A stretch of DNA of 64,000 bases. It comes from Phaeodactylibacter xiamenensis. GTDB lineage: Bacteria; Bacteroidota; Bacteroidia; Chitinophagales; Saprospiraceae. Each line of letters opens with the position of its first letter. Position 1 is the stretch's first letter. A model generated the notes under the pieces. That model saw nothing but the letters and a program-made list of their open reading frames with translations, ran no database searches and had not been told where the DNA came from. The DNA lies in NCBI RefSeq assembly GCF_000759025.1, contig NZ_JPOS01000082.1, positions 1 through 64,000 of the forward strand, in the 5' to 3' direction. A program made the translations under genes and the position numbers. Below are positions 1 to 8,832 of the stretch, piece by piece.

Positions 1-57
1 CGCTGTTCCAGCCGTATTCTTTCGGCCTACGGCCTACAGAATACGGCTGGAACAGCG
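1..57. repeat. Perfect 20-bp inverted repeat, 17-nt loop
   Basis: Bases 1-20 are the exact reverse complement of 38-57, and the loop contains a tandem GGCCTAC pair. There is no T-run after it, so it is not a clean terminator. It sits directly before a gene that lacks the 5' half of its first domain, so it may be a small mobile repeat or a terminator of an upstream gene outside the window. Confidence 0.85.
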
Positions 58-96
58 TGACAGAATAACTAGTTTTTAACCCAGAGACACACATTA

Positions 97-1098
97 TTGA
101 ACATTACCAATCGACTTTGGATAGAGAAAGCGGAACAGCAGGCACTACAAAAAACATGGAAGCTTGACCTCCCTCCTTCAGCTGCCTCAACCCCCAAAGT
201 ATTCTTTGGCCCTGTGGCCAGTGGTGACAAAGTTTTACAATCTAACACAGCGCCTCTTGCACAGATGCTTAGAGAAAGATTTAATGATGCAATAGCACTG
301 GAGATGGAGGCTTACGCTTTTTTATACGCTGCCAGTAAGTATCCAACTGTTGATACCTTAATGATTAGGGGTATTGCAGACCGGCTTGAAGACAAAGTGG
401 ATGCCAACGCTAATAATTCCAGAGAACTGGCTGTAGCTAATGCGGCTGTATTTTTAAAGTGTTTATTGGAAAAAAATCCAAAATGGATCCCTGTTATTCC
501 TTTGGGTGTATACAGCCGAAATTTAGCTTGGGTAGTTTTTTCAGTAGGGGCATTAATTACTGGGGTTTTAGTATTTCCTGATTTGCAAAAACCGGTGGTT
601 ACTCTTGGTGCTTTTCCAATGGCAACGGAGGTGCTGGAACGAGATACGATAAAGGCTGAACCCATAAATAAGACAGAAAGAACCGCGGTTTTAAAAACGA
701 AAGCTGAGCCAGTTGTTTCGAGGGATACAACTGCACTATTAGAGGAGGTTGAGGAATTGAAGTCCGATACAACTATTAATTTTGCTGAAGCAACAACAGA
801 TAATGTAAAGCCTGATTCAATAAGGACTGCACCGCCACCTCTCCCAACTGATGAAAAACCGGAAGATGAAAAACTATTTCTATACAAAATTTATGTTTTT
901 AACTCAGCAGGCAGACGGATTCCTGGGGCTTCTTATATTATTGATGGCGAGCCCGCTTTAAGAGTCGGGAATAAATTCAGGCTATCTGCTGGCAAACACG
1001 AACTTGAAATTATTGCCGGACAACAGCCACCATTCAGAACAATTATAAATGTACCCTCTCGTGACAATGGACAAACTATTATTAATTGGGAGTTTTAG
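97..1098 (+). CDS. Truncated nucleoside-phosphorylase-like domain, membrane helix, PEGA-like tail
   Basis: Residues about 8-128 match the C-terminal half of the phosphorylase/MTA-SAH nucleosidase fold: GPVASGDKV, then ALEMEAYAF (the conserved E-M-E ribose-binding stretch), then MIRGIADRLEDK. A single hydrophobic helix follows at about 143-165 (WVVFSVGALITGVLVF), then a charged Thr/Glu-rich linker and, from about 265, a small beta domain resembling PEGA. The N-terminal half of the phosphorylase fold, which carries the glycine-rich phosphate loop, is absent: the frame is closed by a TAG at 70-72 and the only available starts are weak (TTG at 97). It is therefore either a 5'-truncated gene or a remnant. 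In other bacteria such domains are known as signalling or effector-associated modules in conflict systems; a membrane-tethered version here is inference. It overlaps the next gene by about 30 bases. Confidence 0.6.
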   Translation: MNITNRLWIEKAEQQALQKTWKLDLPPSAASTPKVFFGPVASGDKVLQSNTAPLAQMLRERFNDAIALEMEAYAFLYAASKYPTVDTLMIRGIADRLEDKVDANANNSRELAVANAAVFLKCLLEKNPKWIPVIPLGVYSRNLAWVVFSVGALITGVLVFPDLQKPVVTLGAFPMATEVLERDTIKAEPINKTERTAVLKTKAEPVVSRDTTALLEEVEELKSDTTINFAEATTDNVKPDSIRTAPPPLPTDEKPEDEKLFLYKIYVFNSAGRRIPGASYIIDGEPALRVGNKFRLSAGKHELEIIAGQQPPFRTIINVPSRDNGQTIINWEF

Positions 1099-2320
1099 GA
1101 GAATTAGGGCAGTCTTAGGAATCCTATTATTCCTAACCTCGATGCCTGATACCATTATTGCCCAATCGGATAGCTTATCTGAAAGCGTCAAGCTGTTGGT
1201 CGTTGATTTTGAGGGAGGAAGTGGATATGATCCATTTTTGCTCAGGCAAATGGGGCAGATGCTCTCCTATGAATTGGAACAGTTTGCGTTGCCGGTTTTG
1301 TCATTGGAAGAACGTAATCGGCGGATCAATCTGCTTGCCCATTATCAAGATGATGTACCTGACTCCACGAAATGGGATGAATCTCATCCCAGGCCTGACT
1401 ATCTTTGCAGGGGTATAGTAACGGAGGAGTACCTTACGGTTAATATTGTTCAATTTCGTGACGAAAAGCAAATAGCCAGAGCTATTATCCGAAACAGGGG
1501 CAGGCTCGAGCATAAAGTCAGTCGGTTGGCAGGAGAATTAGTCAGGGAATTATTAAAGACCAGGTATCAAAATCTATCGTTAGACCAATTAAGCCTTATG
1601 GGCGTGAGATTGCCAAAGGGGCAACAGTATAACTGGCTGGATCCTGATTTTAAAAAGTCCAGCGGGACAAATTGGATTGAGGTTGATCGTAACGTTCACG
1701 CATTAAGAATATTCTTAGAAACGCAGGGCGGCGATACGGTTCAAGTTGGGCCTTACCCCGGTCTGCAGCCAAATACGCATCAGCTATGGACGGTCAGGCC
1801 AAATCAGCTCGAACCTGGCAGTCTTCGGCCAAAAATTCATTCTTTAAGCTTGAGCAGCCAGTTTTTTACCTACCAGCAGCACGCAAGTGTAGGCCTGTCT
1901 CTCGATTATCACCTTGCTTTGACCGGGAAGCTATCTTTGGGAGCAGGAGTCAAGGGGCTGCGATTGCCTGTTGAAACCCGGGTAACTCCGCTTCCTGGCT
2001 TTGAGGCGGAGCCTGTGCTGGAAGAAGAATTGCTATTGCTCCCATCTGCTTCAGTGGTTTACAAACGCTATGCTTCTCAGAGTGGATTATTTTATGGTGC
2101 TGAACTGGGGGTATTTTTTCTTCATGCAGGGGGGCATGCTTCTTTCTTCGCTGGTTTTGGACGCTTCCCGTGGTTGCGGTTGAAAGCCGGGTTTAATTCA
2201 TTCAATGCCAACTTGCCAAACCGGTCTTTTCGCCTTAATCATCAGAATGCTAACCTTGACTCAATAAAAGAGCGTGTATCCCTCTTTTCTGTTGGTTTAC
2301 AGTGGAATATCTACCTTTAA
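1067..2320 (+). CDS. Secreted CsgG/FlgO-like protein with C-terminal barrel-like region
   Basis: The ATG at 1067 gives a normal signal peptide (MDKLLLIGSF...MPDTIIAQ); an earlier ATG at 1049 would add six residues. Residues about 40-160 alternate strand and helix (VVDFEGG, then ELEQFALPVL and a run ending in GELVRELLKT), which resembles the periplasmic domain of CsgG/FlgO/TolB-type proteins. The last 150 residues contain repeated amphipathic aromatic strands (SVGLSLDYHL, LFYGAELGVFF, FFAGFGRFPWLRLKAGF) and end WNIYL, as outer-membrane barrels do. It overlaps the truncated phosphorylase gene upstream and is followed after 14 bases by a lipoprotein gene, so it is probably part of one operon. 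No precise family can be named. Outer-membrane location is inferred. Confidence 0.6.
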   Translation: MDKLLLIGSFRRIRAVLGILLFLTSMPDTIIAQSDSLSESVKLLVVDFEGGSGYDPFLLRQMGQMLSYELEQFALPVLSLEERNRRINLLAHYQDDVPDSTKWDESHPRPDYLCRGIVTEEYLTVNIVQFRDEKQIARAIIRNRGRLEHKVSRLAGELVRELLKTRYQNLSLDQLSLMGVRLPKGQQYNWLDPDFKKSSGTNWIEVDRNVHALRIFLETQGGDTVQVGPYPGLQPNTHQLWTVRPNQLEPGSLRPKIHSLSLSSQFFTYQQHASVGLSLDYHLALTGKLSLGAGVKGLRLPVETRVTPLPGFEAEPVLEEELLLLPSASVVYKRYASQSGLFYGAELGVFFLHAGGHASFFAGFGRFPWLRLKAGFNSFNANLPNRSFRLNHQNANLDSIKERVSLFSVGLQWNIYL

Positions 2321-2334
2321 AAGCTATTGATACT

Positions 2335-3552
2335 ATGAAAATACCCCAAATTGTTTTTTGGTTTCTGGCTTTGTTCGCGTCGTTTGGACTGGCTTCATGT
2401 AGTGAGGAGCCCACAACTCCGGGTGAAAACTCTGCGCTTTTATATCCTCAATCCACAGAAATGAATATAATCCAACGATTAAGCCCGGAAGGGCAGATCC
2501 TCTTTGAGCTTTCAGAGCCGGGAGTTCAACTGGCTTTTGTTGGGATATTTGATTCGCCGCCTGAGGTGGAGGATGGGGTTTTAATTTCAGAAGAGGACAT
2601 GATTTGGGAATGGTTTGGAGAGGTGGGGCCCAATTCAGAAATTCATTTAGAGGAAGGAGATTTACTAGATAGCACGTTGGTTTTTTCACAGGTGTTCTTT
2701 CAGTGTGATTCTTCAGATTATTTCTGGGCGGCTTGGGGCTGGGATGATACGGCCCAGTATATTACACATTCAACACCCAAAAGTCAAGCGCTTCAAGTAC
2801 CCGATGAAAAACCGAAATTACTTTTGATAGAAACTACTAAAGTAGGGGTTGCTCCCAATGACACGCTCTTAGTTCCCGGGGCCGATATCAATTTAAGATT
2901 CGTTTTTGAAAATATAGGTGATGCGAAGGCTATTGACCCGGTAGTACGAATCACAAACAGTAGTATTTCGGAGTTCCCTGTCACCCTGGCTTTGGATGAA
3001 TTGGAAGCAGGAGCTTCAGCCAGCCAGACTGTAAACTTTACTATTCCACCGGATTTTAGTTTTGCAGATACGCTGGTTTTGCAAATAGAAATGCTTTACA
3101 ACAATTGTCTGAGCAGTCAGACGGAGGTTGCGTTGGTCGTCAATGCATTAAGCGTTTGTATTACGGATGTAAAGTTGATTGATATTCGTTATTTGCCGCC
3201 AACTATTTTATGGGACCCACTTGCAATATTGCCTATATATTTTCCTCCTGATATTTACTATGAAGTCATAGGACCAGGCGAAACACAGATGTACCTTTCT
3301 TCAATTATAGAGGATGCAGACGATGATTTTCCGAACACGCCCGTTATGGGAGATTGGCCTGATCTTTCCCCCTGCCTAAGTCTGAGCTTAGATTCAACTT
3401 ACATCATCAAGTTTTGGGATGATGATTTTGATGATGATGATTACATCGGAACCTACAGCTTCAAACCAGCAGATTTTTTGAGCACACAACAAGAGCTGGT
3501 CGAGGTTATCAATGATGAAATACAGATGGAATTATATCTAAATTGGGAATAA
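2335..3552 (+). CDS. Lipoprotein with CARDB-like and C2-like domains
   Basis: ATG at 2335 starts a type II signal peptide ending LASC (Cys22), so the protein should be lipidated. Residues about 155-245 have the look of a CARDB/Ig-like adhesion domain: PGADINLRFVFENIGDAKA, then LDELEAGAS and a strand ending in TVNFTIP. The C-terminal part (about 270-390) ends with an acidic loop, KFWDDDFDDDDYIGTYSF at about 358-376, which is like the third calcium loop of C2 domains (D-x-D...DDxIG). Ca2+ binding is inferred from that loop only. It lies 14 bases after the barrel-like gene and 10 bases before the HTH gene, so co-transcription is likely. No enzymatic motif was seen. Confidence 0.65.
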   Translation: MKIPQIVFWFLALFASFGLASCSEEPTTPGENSALLYPQSTEMNIIQRLSPEGQILFELSEPGVQLAFVGIFDSPPEVEDGVLISEEDMIWEWFGEVGPNSEIHLEEGDLLDSTLVFSQVFFQCDSSDYFWAAWGWDDTAQYITHSTPKSQALQVPDEKPKLLLIETTKVGVAPNDTLLVPGADINLRFVFENIGDAKAIDPVVRITNSSISEFPVTLALDELEAGASASQTVNFTIPPDFSFADTLVLQIEMLYNNCLSSQTEVALVVNALSVCITDVKLIDIRYLPPTILWDPLAILPIYFPPDIYYEVIGPGETQMYLSSIIEDADDDFPNTPVMGDWPDLSPCLSLSLDSTYIIKFWDDDFDDDDYIGTYSFKPADFLSTQQELVEVINDEIQMELYLNWE

Positions 3553-3562
3553 ACTTAAGCTT

Positions 3563-4465
3563 ATGTCCATTCGTGAACAGCATCTTGAGCTCTTCAGGGC
3601 TGCTATGGTTCATCTGACCAGTCGGGAAGAAACACTTTATACTCAAGTTGTTATTTGCCAAAAGCTAAAAACGCTTGGTATCCAGGTTTCTACTTCTCTA
3701 TTTAGTAAGATGGTTAATACCCCGAAGTCAGTTGGTTTACGTTCGGTACAGCGCATCAGTGAAGGGGTGCAGGAACTGTTGCGCCTTGAGTTAGGTTTGA
3801 GATATGATCATGCCCAGAAAGTGTTTGTTGAGACAACCAGGCATTTCTCTAAAAAAGTAGTGCCGACTCAAGATGGGAACCTTTTTTTAAACGGTACAAA
3901 TGAGCTTCTCTTCCACGCTGACGGGAGGCGCTCCATTGCCGAGAAAGTTGAATTTATCAGTAAAGCACAGGAGGAAGTGATTTTTCTAGGCGTGCGGTTG
4001 CGTCAATTGGTCAGTTATTTCACGCACCGAAAAGATGCAGAGTTCAAAGAGCCTTTGCTTAAGCTGCTTGATTGTGGAGTACGGGTAAGTTGTTATTTAG
4101 CTGATCCTGACCACAATCCTGTACGATTTTATTTCAGTGATCTGGCTACGGCATTACCTGAAGAGCGCTTTGGAGAAAAAGCTATTCCTGGTCTGATCAT
4201 GCACCTTCAAAAAGTTCAGGTCGAGATCAGGCAGATTTTACCAGGAGCTCCTTTCCATATCTTTAAATACAGGCATCTGCCAACCGCCCACTTCCTAGCC
4301 GTAGATACGGATAGTGTGTACGGTAAAATTTTGGTTTCCAATTATATTTTTGGAGTGCCCAGAAGCAAAGCGCCGGTAATTGAAGTACATCATAGTTCGA
4401 AACTATATGGTTATTATCAGTCAGCCCTTGAAGCACTTATTAAGGATGCAGTGGAAGTCGTTTAA
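3563..4465 (+). CDS. HTH protein with DUF5919/PLD-like C-terminal domain
   Basis: A 300-residue soluble protein with no signal peptide. Residues about 20-80 look like an XRE-type helix-turn-helix (YTQVVICQKLKTLGIQVSTS, then SVQRISEGV). Residues about 125-295 form an alpha/beta domain (EEVIFLGVRLRQLVSYF, CGVRVSCYLADPDHNPVRFY, HFLAVDTDSVYGKILVSNYI) resembling DUF5919 and the phospholipase-D fold. The canonical HxKxxxxD pair is not present, so nuclease or lipase activity is not supported; a ligand-sensing regulator is more likely. It is the last gene of the left-edge operon and probably its regulator (inference from position). A repeat element begins 13 bases after its stop. Confidence 0.55.
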   Translation: MSIREQHLELFRAAMVHLTSREETLYTQVVICQKLKTLGIQVSTSLFSKMVNTPKSVGLRSVQRISEGVQELLRLELGLRYDHAQKVFVETTRHFSKKVVPTQDGNLFLNGTNELLFHADGRRSIAEKVEFISKAQEEVIFLGVRLRQLVSYFTHRKDAEFKEPLLKLLDCGVRVSCYLADPDHNPVRFYFSDLATALPEERFGEKAIPGLIMHLQKVQVEIRQILPGAPFHIFKYRHLPTAHFLAVDTDSVYGKILVSNYIFGVPRSKAPVIEVHHSSKLYGYYQSALEALIKDAVEVV

Positions 4466-4477
4466 GTGTTTATTCTT

Positions 4478-4646
4478 CTAGTGGTCTGTCAAGTGTTAAT
4501 TTATGGGTTGAGTGGGAGCGAATTTTGAGGCTAATCAAGGCGGATGTTCCCGCGCATAGCAGCGCTACGCAAGGGGTTATCCAACGAAGAGTAGCCTCAA
4601 AAGTCGCCGCAGGCAACCCCTAGTTTTAGCCTTGACAGACCACTAG
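4478..4646. mobile_element. MITE-like 169-bp element with 16-bp perfect terminal inverted repeats
   Basis: CTAGTGGTCTGTCAAG at 4478-4493 is the exact reverse complement of 4631-4646. Inside there is a second inverted pair, TTTTGAGGCTA (4523-4533) and its complement (4592-4602), plus a smaller GC-rich one around 4551-4570, so the whole element can fold into one long hairpin. There is no ORF. The size, terminal repeats and lack of coding capacity fit a MITE or bacterial interspersed hairpin repeat. Its right end reaches into the 3' end of a sulfatase gene on the minus strand. Confidence 0.65.
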
Positions 4647-5724
4647 TTTCCTCCTTAGGGCATTTATAACTATTCGATACTCCTCCCGCCCCGCCAAATT
4701 ATCCCACTGATAAACATCCCTCTTCAAATCATAAAGCTCCTCACCATGCTCCCCCCAGTCCATATAAGACCAATCCGGCGTGTAAACCGCTTTGCCCACC
4801 ACACCCTGATGCCGGGTTTCCACAATAGCGTAGTTTTTCCAGCCCTGAGGCTGCCCCTGCATGAGTGCAGTCATGTCTCGCCCTTCCAGATTAGCCGGGG
4901 CATTTAGCTCTGCCATCTTCGCCAAGGTAGGGTAGAGGTCGAGCAATTCCAAGACTTTCTCTACGATGCCTGGCCCTATACCCGGATGGCGGATAATCAT
5001 TGGCGCTATGGCCGATTCCCGGAACAGGAAATTCTTAAACCATAAGCCGTGCTCGCCCAGCTGATAGCCGTGGTCGCTTACTAAAACGACAATGGTGTTG
5101 TCGTATAATCCTTGGTTTTTCAGCGCAGCGATTAGTCGTCCCACCTGATCATCTACAAATGCAGTGCAGGCATAGTAGGCACGCATCGCTTCCCGGCGCT
5201 CGGTTTCCGGCAGATTGAAGTGCCCTGCCCAGGTGTCATAGGCGATTTTGGGCATATCCTCCCGATCGGTAGCAGGTACCGGTATGGGTTGGATATCCAC
5301 ACTGTCAAATTTTTCAAAGTACCGCTTCGGCGCTACCCATGGCACATGCGGCCGGATAAAGCCGGCGGCCATGAAAAAGGGCTGGTCCTTGGTTTCCTTC
5401 ATCAATCGGATCACTTCCGTGGTTACATTGTAAACGTGATGGCGCTCGTCGCCCTTTTCTGCCCTCAACCAGGCCACAGCTCCCCCAGCGCCCACGCGGT
5501 GGGTTTCCCAGGGGGGCGTTGTAGTAATAGCCATTATTGTTCAACTCGTAGCCCGGTACATCAATTGCCAATTGATCAATGTGTGGAGTTTGTGCCAGCG
5601 AGTCGCCGTAGCAGCCCAGCCGGTCGTTGAGGTCGTCCACGTAGATGAGCAGCACATTGGGGCGTTGCTGCGCAATCAGAACCGAGTAAAAAAGGAGTGA
5701 TATGATGGCAAAAATGTACCGCAT
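4626..5724 (-). pseudogene. Iduronate-sulfatase-like S1 sulfatase, catalytic core deleted and frameshifted
   Basis: The 5' part (5724 down to about 5515) gives a signal peptide and the sulfatase start RPNVLLIYVDDLNDRLGCYG, then HIDQLA, with the first metal-binding Asp pair. The protein then jumps to VPGYELNNNGYY, skipping roughly 100 residues that in this family hold the C/S-x-P-x-R formylglycine site; no such motif exists here. A frame change follows at a run of six C on the minus strand (plus strand 5511-5516), after which the second frame (from 5534) continues with GGAVAWLRAE, GFIRPHVPWVAPKRYF, VSDHGYQLGEHGLWFKNFLF and ELYDLKRDVYQWDNLA. The last codons and stop are supplied by the MITE-like element. 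It should be inactive. It is the last gene of the minus-strand set GH28-sulfatase. Confidence 0.85.
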
Positions 5725-5737
5725 CTTTCTGTTCTGG

Positions 5738-7288
5738 TTATTGATTAATCACCTCACAATCCTCCAGGTCATAGTAGGGCTGTTGACCATCTGAAGATTT
5801 GGCTAGCGGAGTGTTAAGTATAGCGTTTTTCAGCCCGCGGCCATATAGTACCTTAAGTTCCGCCTGCCGGGCTTCGGTCCGGGTAGGGTAGAAGGCTTTC
5901 AGGGTGCCGTTGGCGATCTTTTTAGGGAACTGCCAGTCCGCCGGGACTTCCTCCGTTTCCGGCCAGTTGATCATTACATTGTCCAGTACGAAGTTGTGGA
6001 TATTTTCGGTGACAATTGCCGCTTTGGCAACTTTGGCAGCGCGCTTGACGGGTGCAAACTGCGAACTTGTGACTTCATCCACATGAGGTGCCGGGTCCTC
6101 AATCCAGGGATAAGTGAGGTTGACGTTACGGAGGGTCAGGTTTTCAATGGCGTACCCGTCGCCGGCGGTCATGAGGATGCGCCCGCCGGTTTTGGCGTGG
6201 AAATTGGTGATGGTCACATTGCGCAGGCGGGGTTTGCGGCCCTCGTAGTCGTACTGCTTTTTTTCAAGGTGCATCCAATCTCCATTGCGGCCGCCGGCAC
6301 CGGGCTCCGGCAGGTAAAGACTCAGGTGGATGGGGCGGTTGTAAAGCAGCGGGGCACGGGAGTCGGTGATGATGTTGTCGACTACGATGTCCTCAACGGT
6401 CCCGGCGCTTTCGGCGTAAATGGCGAAGGCACGGGAGGAGCCATAAATCACACTATTACTAAAAGTTACTTGCTTAATATCCCGAAAGGTTTCATTACCA
6501 ATCTTCAGGGCAGCGCAGGAGCACTCGATGACGCAGTTGGTGACGGTGACGCGCTTGCAGTCGCGGGTATCCACCATAGTTTTCAGGCAGATGGCATCGT
6601 CGCAGGTTTTGATGATGCAGTCGCTGATGGTCACATCGTGGCAGCCGGAAATGTCAATGCCATCCCCGTTCGGTGCAAACAGGTCATTGATAATTTTAAC
6701 CCCCTGAACCTGTATGCGGTCGCTGTCGTACAAATGCAGGGTCCAGCCACCTCCGGTGAGCAGCAGGACATCCTTGATCCGCACATCCTGGCAATCCTGT
6801 ATTTCCACCATCGGGCTGATCTTAAGTGGCTTGGCCATTTTCCACTGCGGGTCTTCTGCCGGGTCGAAGTCTTCCCAAAAAGCGAGCCCGTTGCCATCAA
6901 TTGTGCCGCCGCCAATGATGGCGATATTGCGGGCGTCCTTCCCAACAATAAGGTGGCGGGGTTGCCGGTCTTTGTTGTGCCCCCAGATCATGACTGCATA
7001 GTCTTCGATATTGGGGGAGCCCAGTATTTTGGCGCCGGATTGGACATCCAGGGTGGTATTGTCCTTCAGGAAAATGGTACCGCTGAGGTATACCCCCGGT
7101 GGAACGGTCACCGTGCCGCCGCCCTGGGCAGCAGCAGAGTCAATGGCGCTTTGGAGGGCAGTTGTGTTCAGGGTTGAACTGTCGCCCAACGCCCCAAAAT
7201 CCTTTACATTCAGGTAGCCATTGTAGTGCTGTGCATGGCTTAGCGTAGATACAGAAAAGAATAAAGCGAGAAAGGTAATCCTTGTCAT
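5738..7288 (-). CDS. GH28 family glycosidase (polygalacturonase-like), secreted
   Basis: 516 residues with signal peptide MTRITFLALFFSVSTLSHAQ. The N-terminal signature DFGALGDS...NTTALQSAIDSAAAQGGGTV and VPPGVYLSGTIFLKDNTTLD is typical of GH28 right-handed beta-helix enzymes. The catalytic stretch is seen as NGDGIDISGCHDV (D209) followed by TCDDAICLK (D230, D231). The downstream HG/GSE motif of classical polygalacturonases is replaced by ALKIGNET, so it belongs to a divergent subgroup and the sugar cleaved may not be plain galacturonan. The start overlaps the end of the upstream sulfatase by four bases (ATGA), which indicates translational coupling. It probably acts in the periplasm on uronic-acid-containing oligosaccharides. 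Confidence 0.9.
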   Translation of the reverse strand: MTRITFLALFFSVSTLSHAQHYNGYLNVKDFGALGDSSTLNTTALQSAIDSAAAQGGGTVTVPPGVYLSGTIFLKDNTTLDVQSGAKILGSPNIEDYAVMIWGHNKDRQPRHLIVGKDARNIAIIGGGTIDGNGLAFWEDFDPAEDPQWKMAKPLKISPMVEIQDCQDVRIKDVLLLTGGGWTLHLYDSDRIQVQGVKIINDLFAPNGDGIDISGCHDVTISDCIIKTCDDAICLKTMVDTRDCKRVTVTNCVIECSCAALKIGNETFRDIKQVTFSNSVIYGSSRAFAIYAESAGTVEDIVVDNIITDSRAPLLYNRPIHLSLYLPEPGAGGRNGDWMHLEKKQYDYEGRKPRLRNVTITNFHAKTGGRILMTAGDGYAIENLTLRNVNLTYPWIEDPAPHVDEVTSSQFAPVKRAAKVAKAAIVTENIHNFVLDNVMINWPETEEVPADWQFPKKIANGTLKAFYPTRTEARQAELKVLYGRGLKNAILNTPLAKSSDGQQPYYDLEDCEVINQ

Positions 7289-8832
7289 TGGTCTAGGTTT
7301 TGAATGCGTTCGAGTTCGGCAGCCATGGCTTGCACTTTTTCAGGATAGGTGGCAGCGAGATTGTTTTGCTCCCCGGGGTCTTCCGACAGGTTGTACAACT
7401 GCGGCTCCGTAGAGATGCCACCTTCAATGTCCTTGATGCCCTTAATCCAGGGGAATTCTTTCTCGGTAGGGACGATGTATTTCCACTGCCCCTGCCTAAG
7501 CCCAAGGGTGAAGGCTTCTTCCAGCATCACCGACCGCCCTTCATCAGATTGCCCTGAGAGTGCGGGCCACAGGGCTTTGCTGTCTTTAGCCTCGGCTTCC
7601 TGCAGTTCATGCCCCAGCAGCTCCGCAATGGAGGCATAAAGGTCTACCTGATTCCAAAGGGCCGTACTGCGCCCTGGCGTGATTTTACCTGGCCAGCGCA
7701 AGATTGTCGGCACCCGGTTGCCACCTTCGTAGATGCTGTACTTGCCGCCCCTGTATGGGCCGGCGGGCTGATGATCGCCCAGCTTTTCCACGGCCTGGTC
7801 TGTGTAGCCGTCATCCAGTACAGGACCATTATCACTGCTAAAAAACACCAGCGTATTTTCGGCTATGCCAAGGGAATCCAGGGTTTTCATTAACTGGCCC
7901 GTTACCCAGTCCATTTGCAGGATGGCATCGCCTCTGGGGCCCATCTTACTTTTGCCTTCAAACCGGGGGTGGACAATGCGGGGCACATGGATGTCGTGAA
8001 AGGCATAATACAAAAAGAAGGGCTGGCCTTTCTCCTGAGCCATAAACTGTATCGCTTTTTCCGGAAAGGAATAGGGAAAGTCCTCATCACGGAAGTGCGC
8101 CGCTTCTCCGCCTGCCATAAAACCAATGCGGCTCACGCCATTAATTATGGTACCACTATGTTGCGTATCGGCCGGCATTTTCAATAATTCAGGATGGCTG
8201 AGCCCGGTGGGCGTGTCATAGGGGCTACCTCCTGACGGATCATCTGTAAAGCTGACTTGCAGCGGGTCGGCGGGGTCAAGGTTGAGGACTTCGTGCTGTT
8301 CAACATAAACGCTCGGTACCCGATCACCGGTAGACGGCAGCAGGAAACAATAATCGAAGCCAATCTCCAACGGTCCGGGTTTGATCTCCTCATTCCAGTC
8401 CAGGTCGCCATCGCCCAGCCCAAGGTGCCATTTACCAACCACACCGGTACGGTAGCCCTCTTCTTTAAGCATGGCAGGCAGGGTAGGTGTCCCCGGCCGG
8501 ATCATCAATGGAGCATCCCCCGGCAATACCGCAGCTTTTTGCCGAAAGGCATAGTTGCCCGTAAGCAATGCATAGCGGGAAGGGGAGCAGGTCGCTGCCG
8601 CACAGTGGGCATCGGTAAACAACCGCCCTCCGGAAGCCAGGCGGTCGATATTCGGGGTTTGAATGTCGGTAGCGCCGTAGCAGCTCAGGTCACCATAGCC
8701 CAGGTCATCGACATAAATGAAAAGGATATTGGGTTGGGCATTAGCGGTTGGCTCTTCAGGCGCTGCACCAGAACTGCAACTTAGGCATAAGGATAGCAGG
8801 AAAAGACTATACAGCAAGGTCGGTTTTAACAT
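7285..8832 (-). CDS. S1 family sulfatase, lipoprotein
   Basis: An in-frame start at 9024 exists, but the ATG at 8832 gives a proper lipoprotein signal (MLKPTLLYSLFLLSLCLSC), so it was chosen (515 residues). The sulfatase core is complete: NILFIYVDDLGYGDLSCYGA with the metal-binding Asp pair, CSPSR with the Cys to be converted to formylglycine, then LLTGNYAFR, GVVGKWHLGLG, FFSSDNGPVLDDG and the YEGGNRVPTILRWPG stretch. Arylsulfatase A-like; the exact substrate cannot be read from sequence. Surface or periplasmic lipoprotein. Coupled to the GH28 gene downstream, suggesting desulfation followed by glycosidic cleavage. It is the only sulfatase in the window that appears intact. Confidence 0.93.
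   Translation of the reverse strand: MLKPTLLYSLFLLSLCLSCSSGAAPEEPTANAQPNILFIYVDDLGYGDLSCYGATDIQTPNIDRLASGGRLFTDAHCAAATCSPSRYALLTGNYAFRQKAAVLPGDAPLMIRPGTPTLPAMLKEEGYRTGVVGKWHLGLGDGDLDWNEEIKPGPLEIGFDYCFLLPSTGDRVPSVYVEQHEVLNLDPADPLQVSFTDDPSGGSPYDTPTGLSHPELLKMPADTQHSGTIINGVSRIGFMAGGEAAHFRDEDFPYSFPEKAIQFMAQEKGQPFFLYYAFHDIHVPRIVHPRFEGKSKMGPRGDAILQMDWVTGQLMKTLDSLGIAENTLVFFSSDNGPVLDDGYTDQAVEKLGDHQPAGPYRGGKYSIYEGGNRVPTILRWPGKITPGRSTALWNQVDLYASIAELLGHELQEAEAKDSKALWPALSGQSDEGRSVMLEEAFTLGLRQGQWKYIVPTEKEFPWIKGIKDIEGGISTEPQLYNLSEDPGEQNNLAATYPEKVQAMAAELERIQNLDQ

Noticed and set aside
3563-4465. Active phospholipase D or nuclease
   Set aside because: The HxKxxxxD motif is missing, so only the fold resemblance is kept in the annotation.
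5996-7177. 393-codon frame on the plus strand opposite the GH28 gene
   Set aside because: Antisense shadow of a clear GH28 coding frame; no domain recognised in it.
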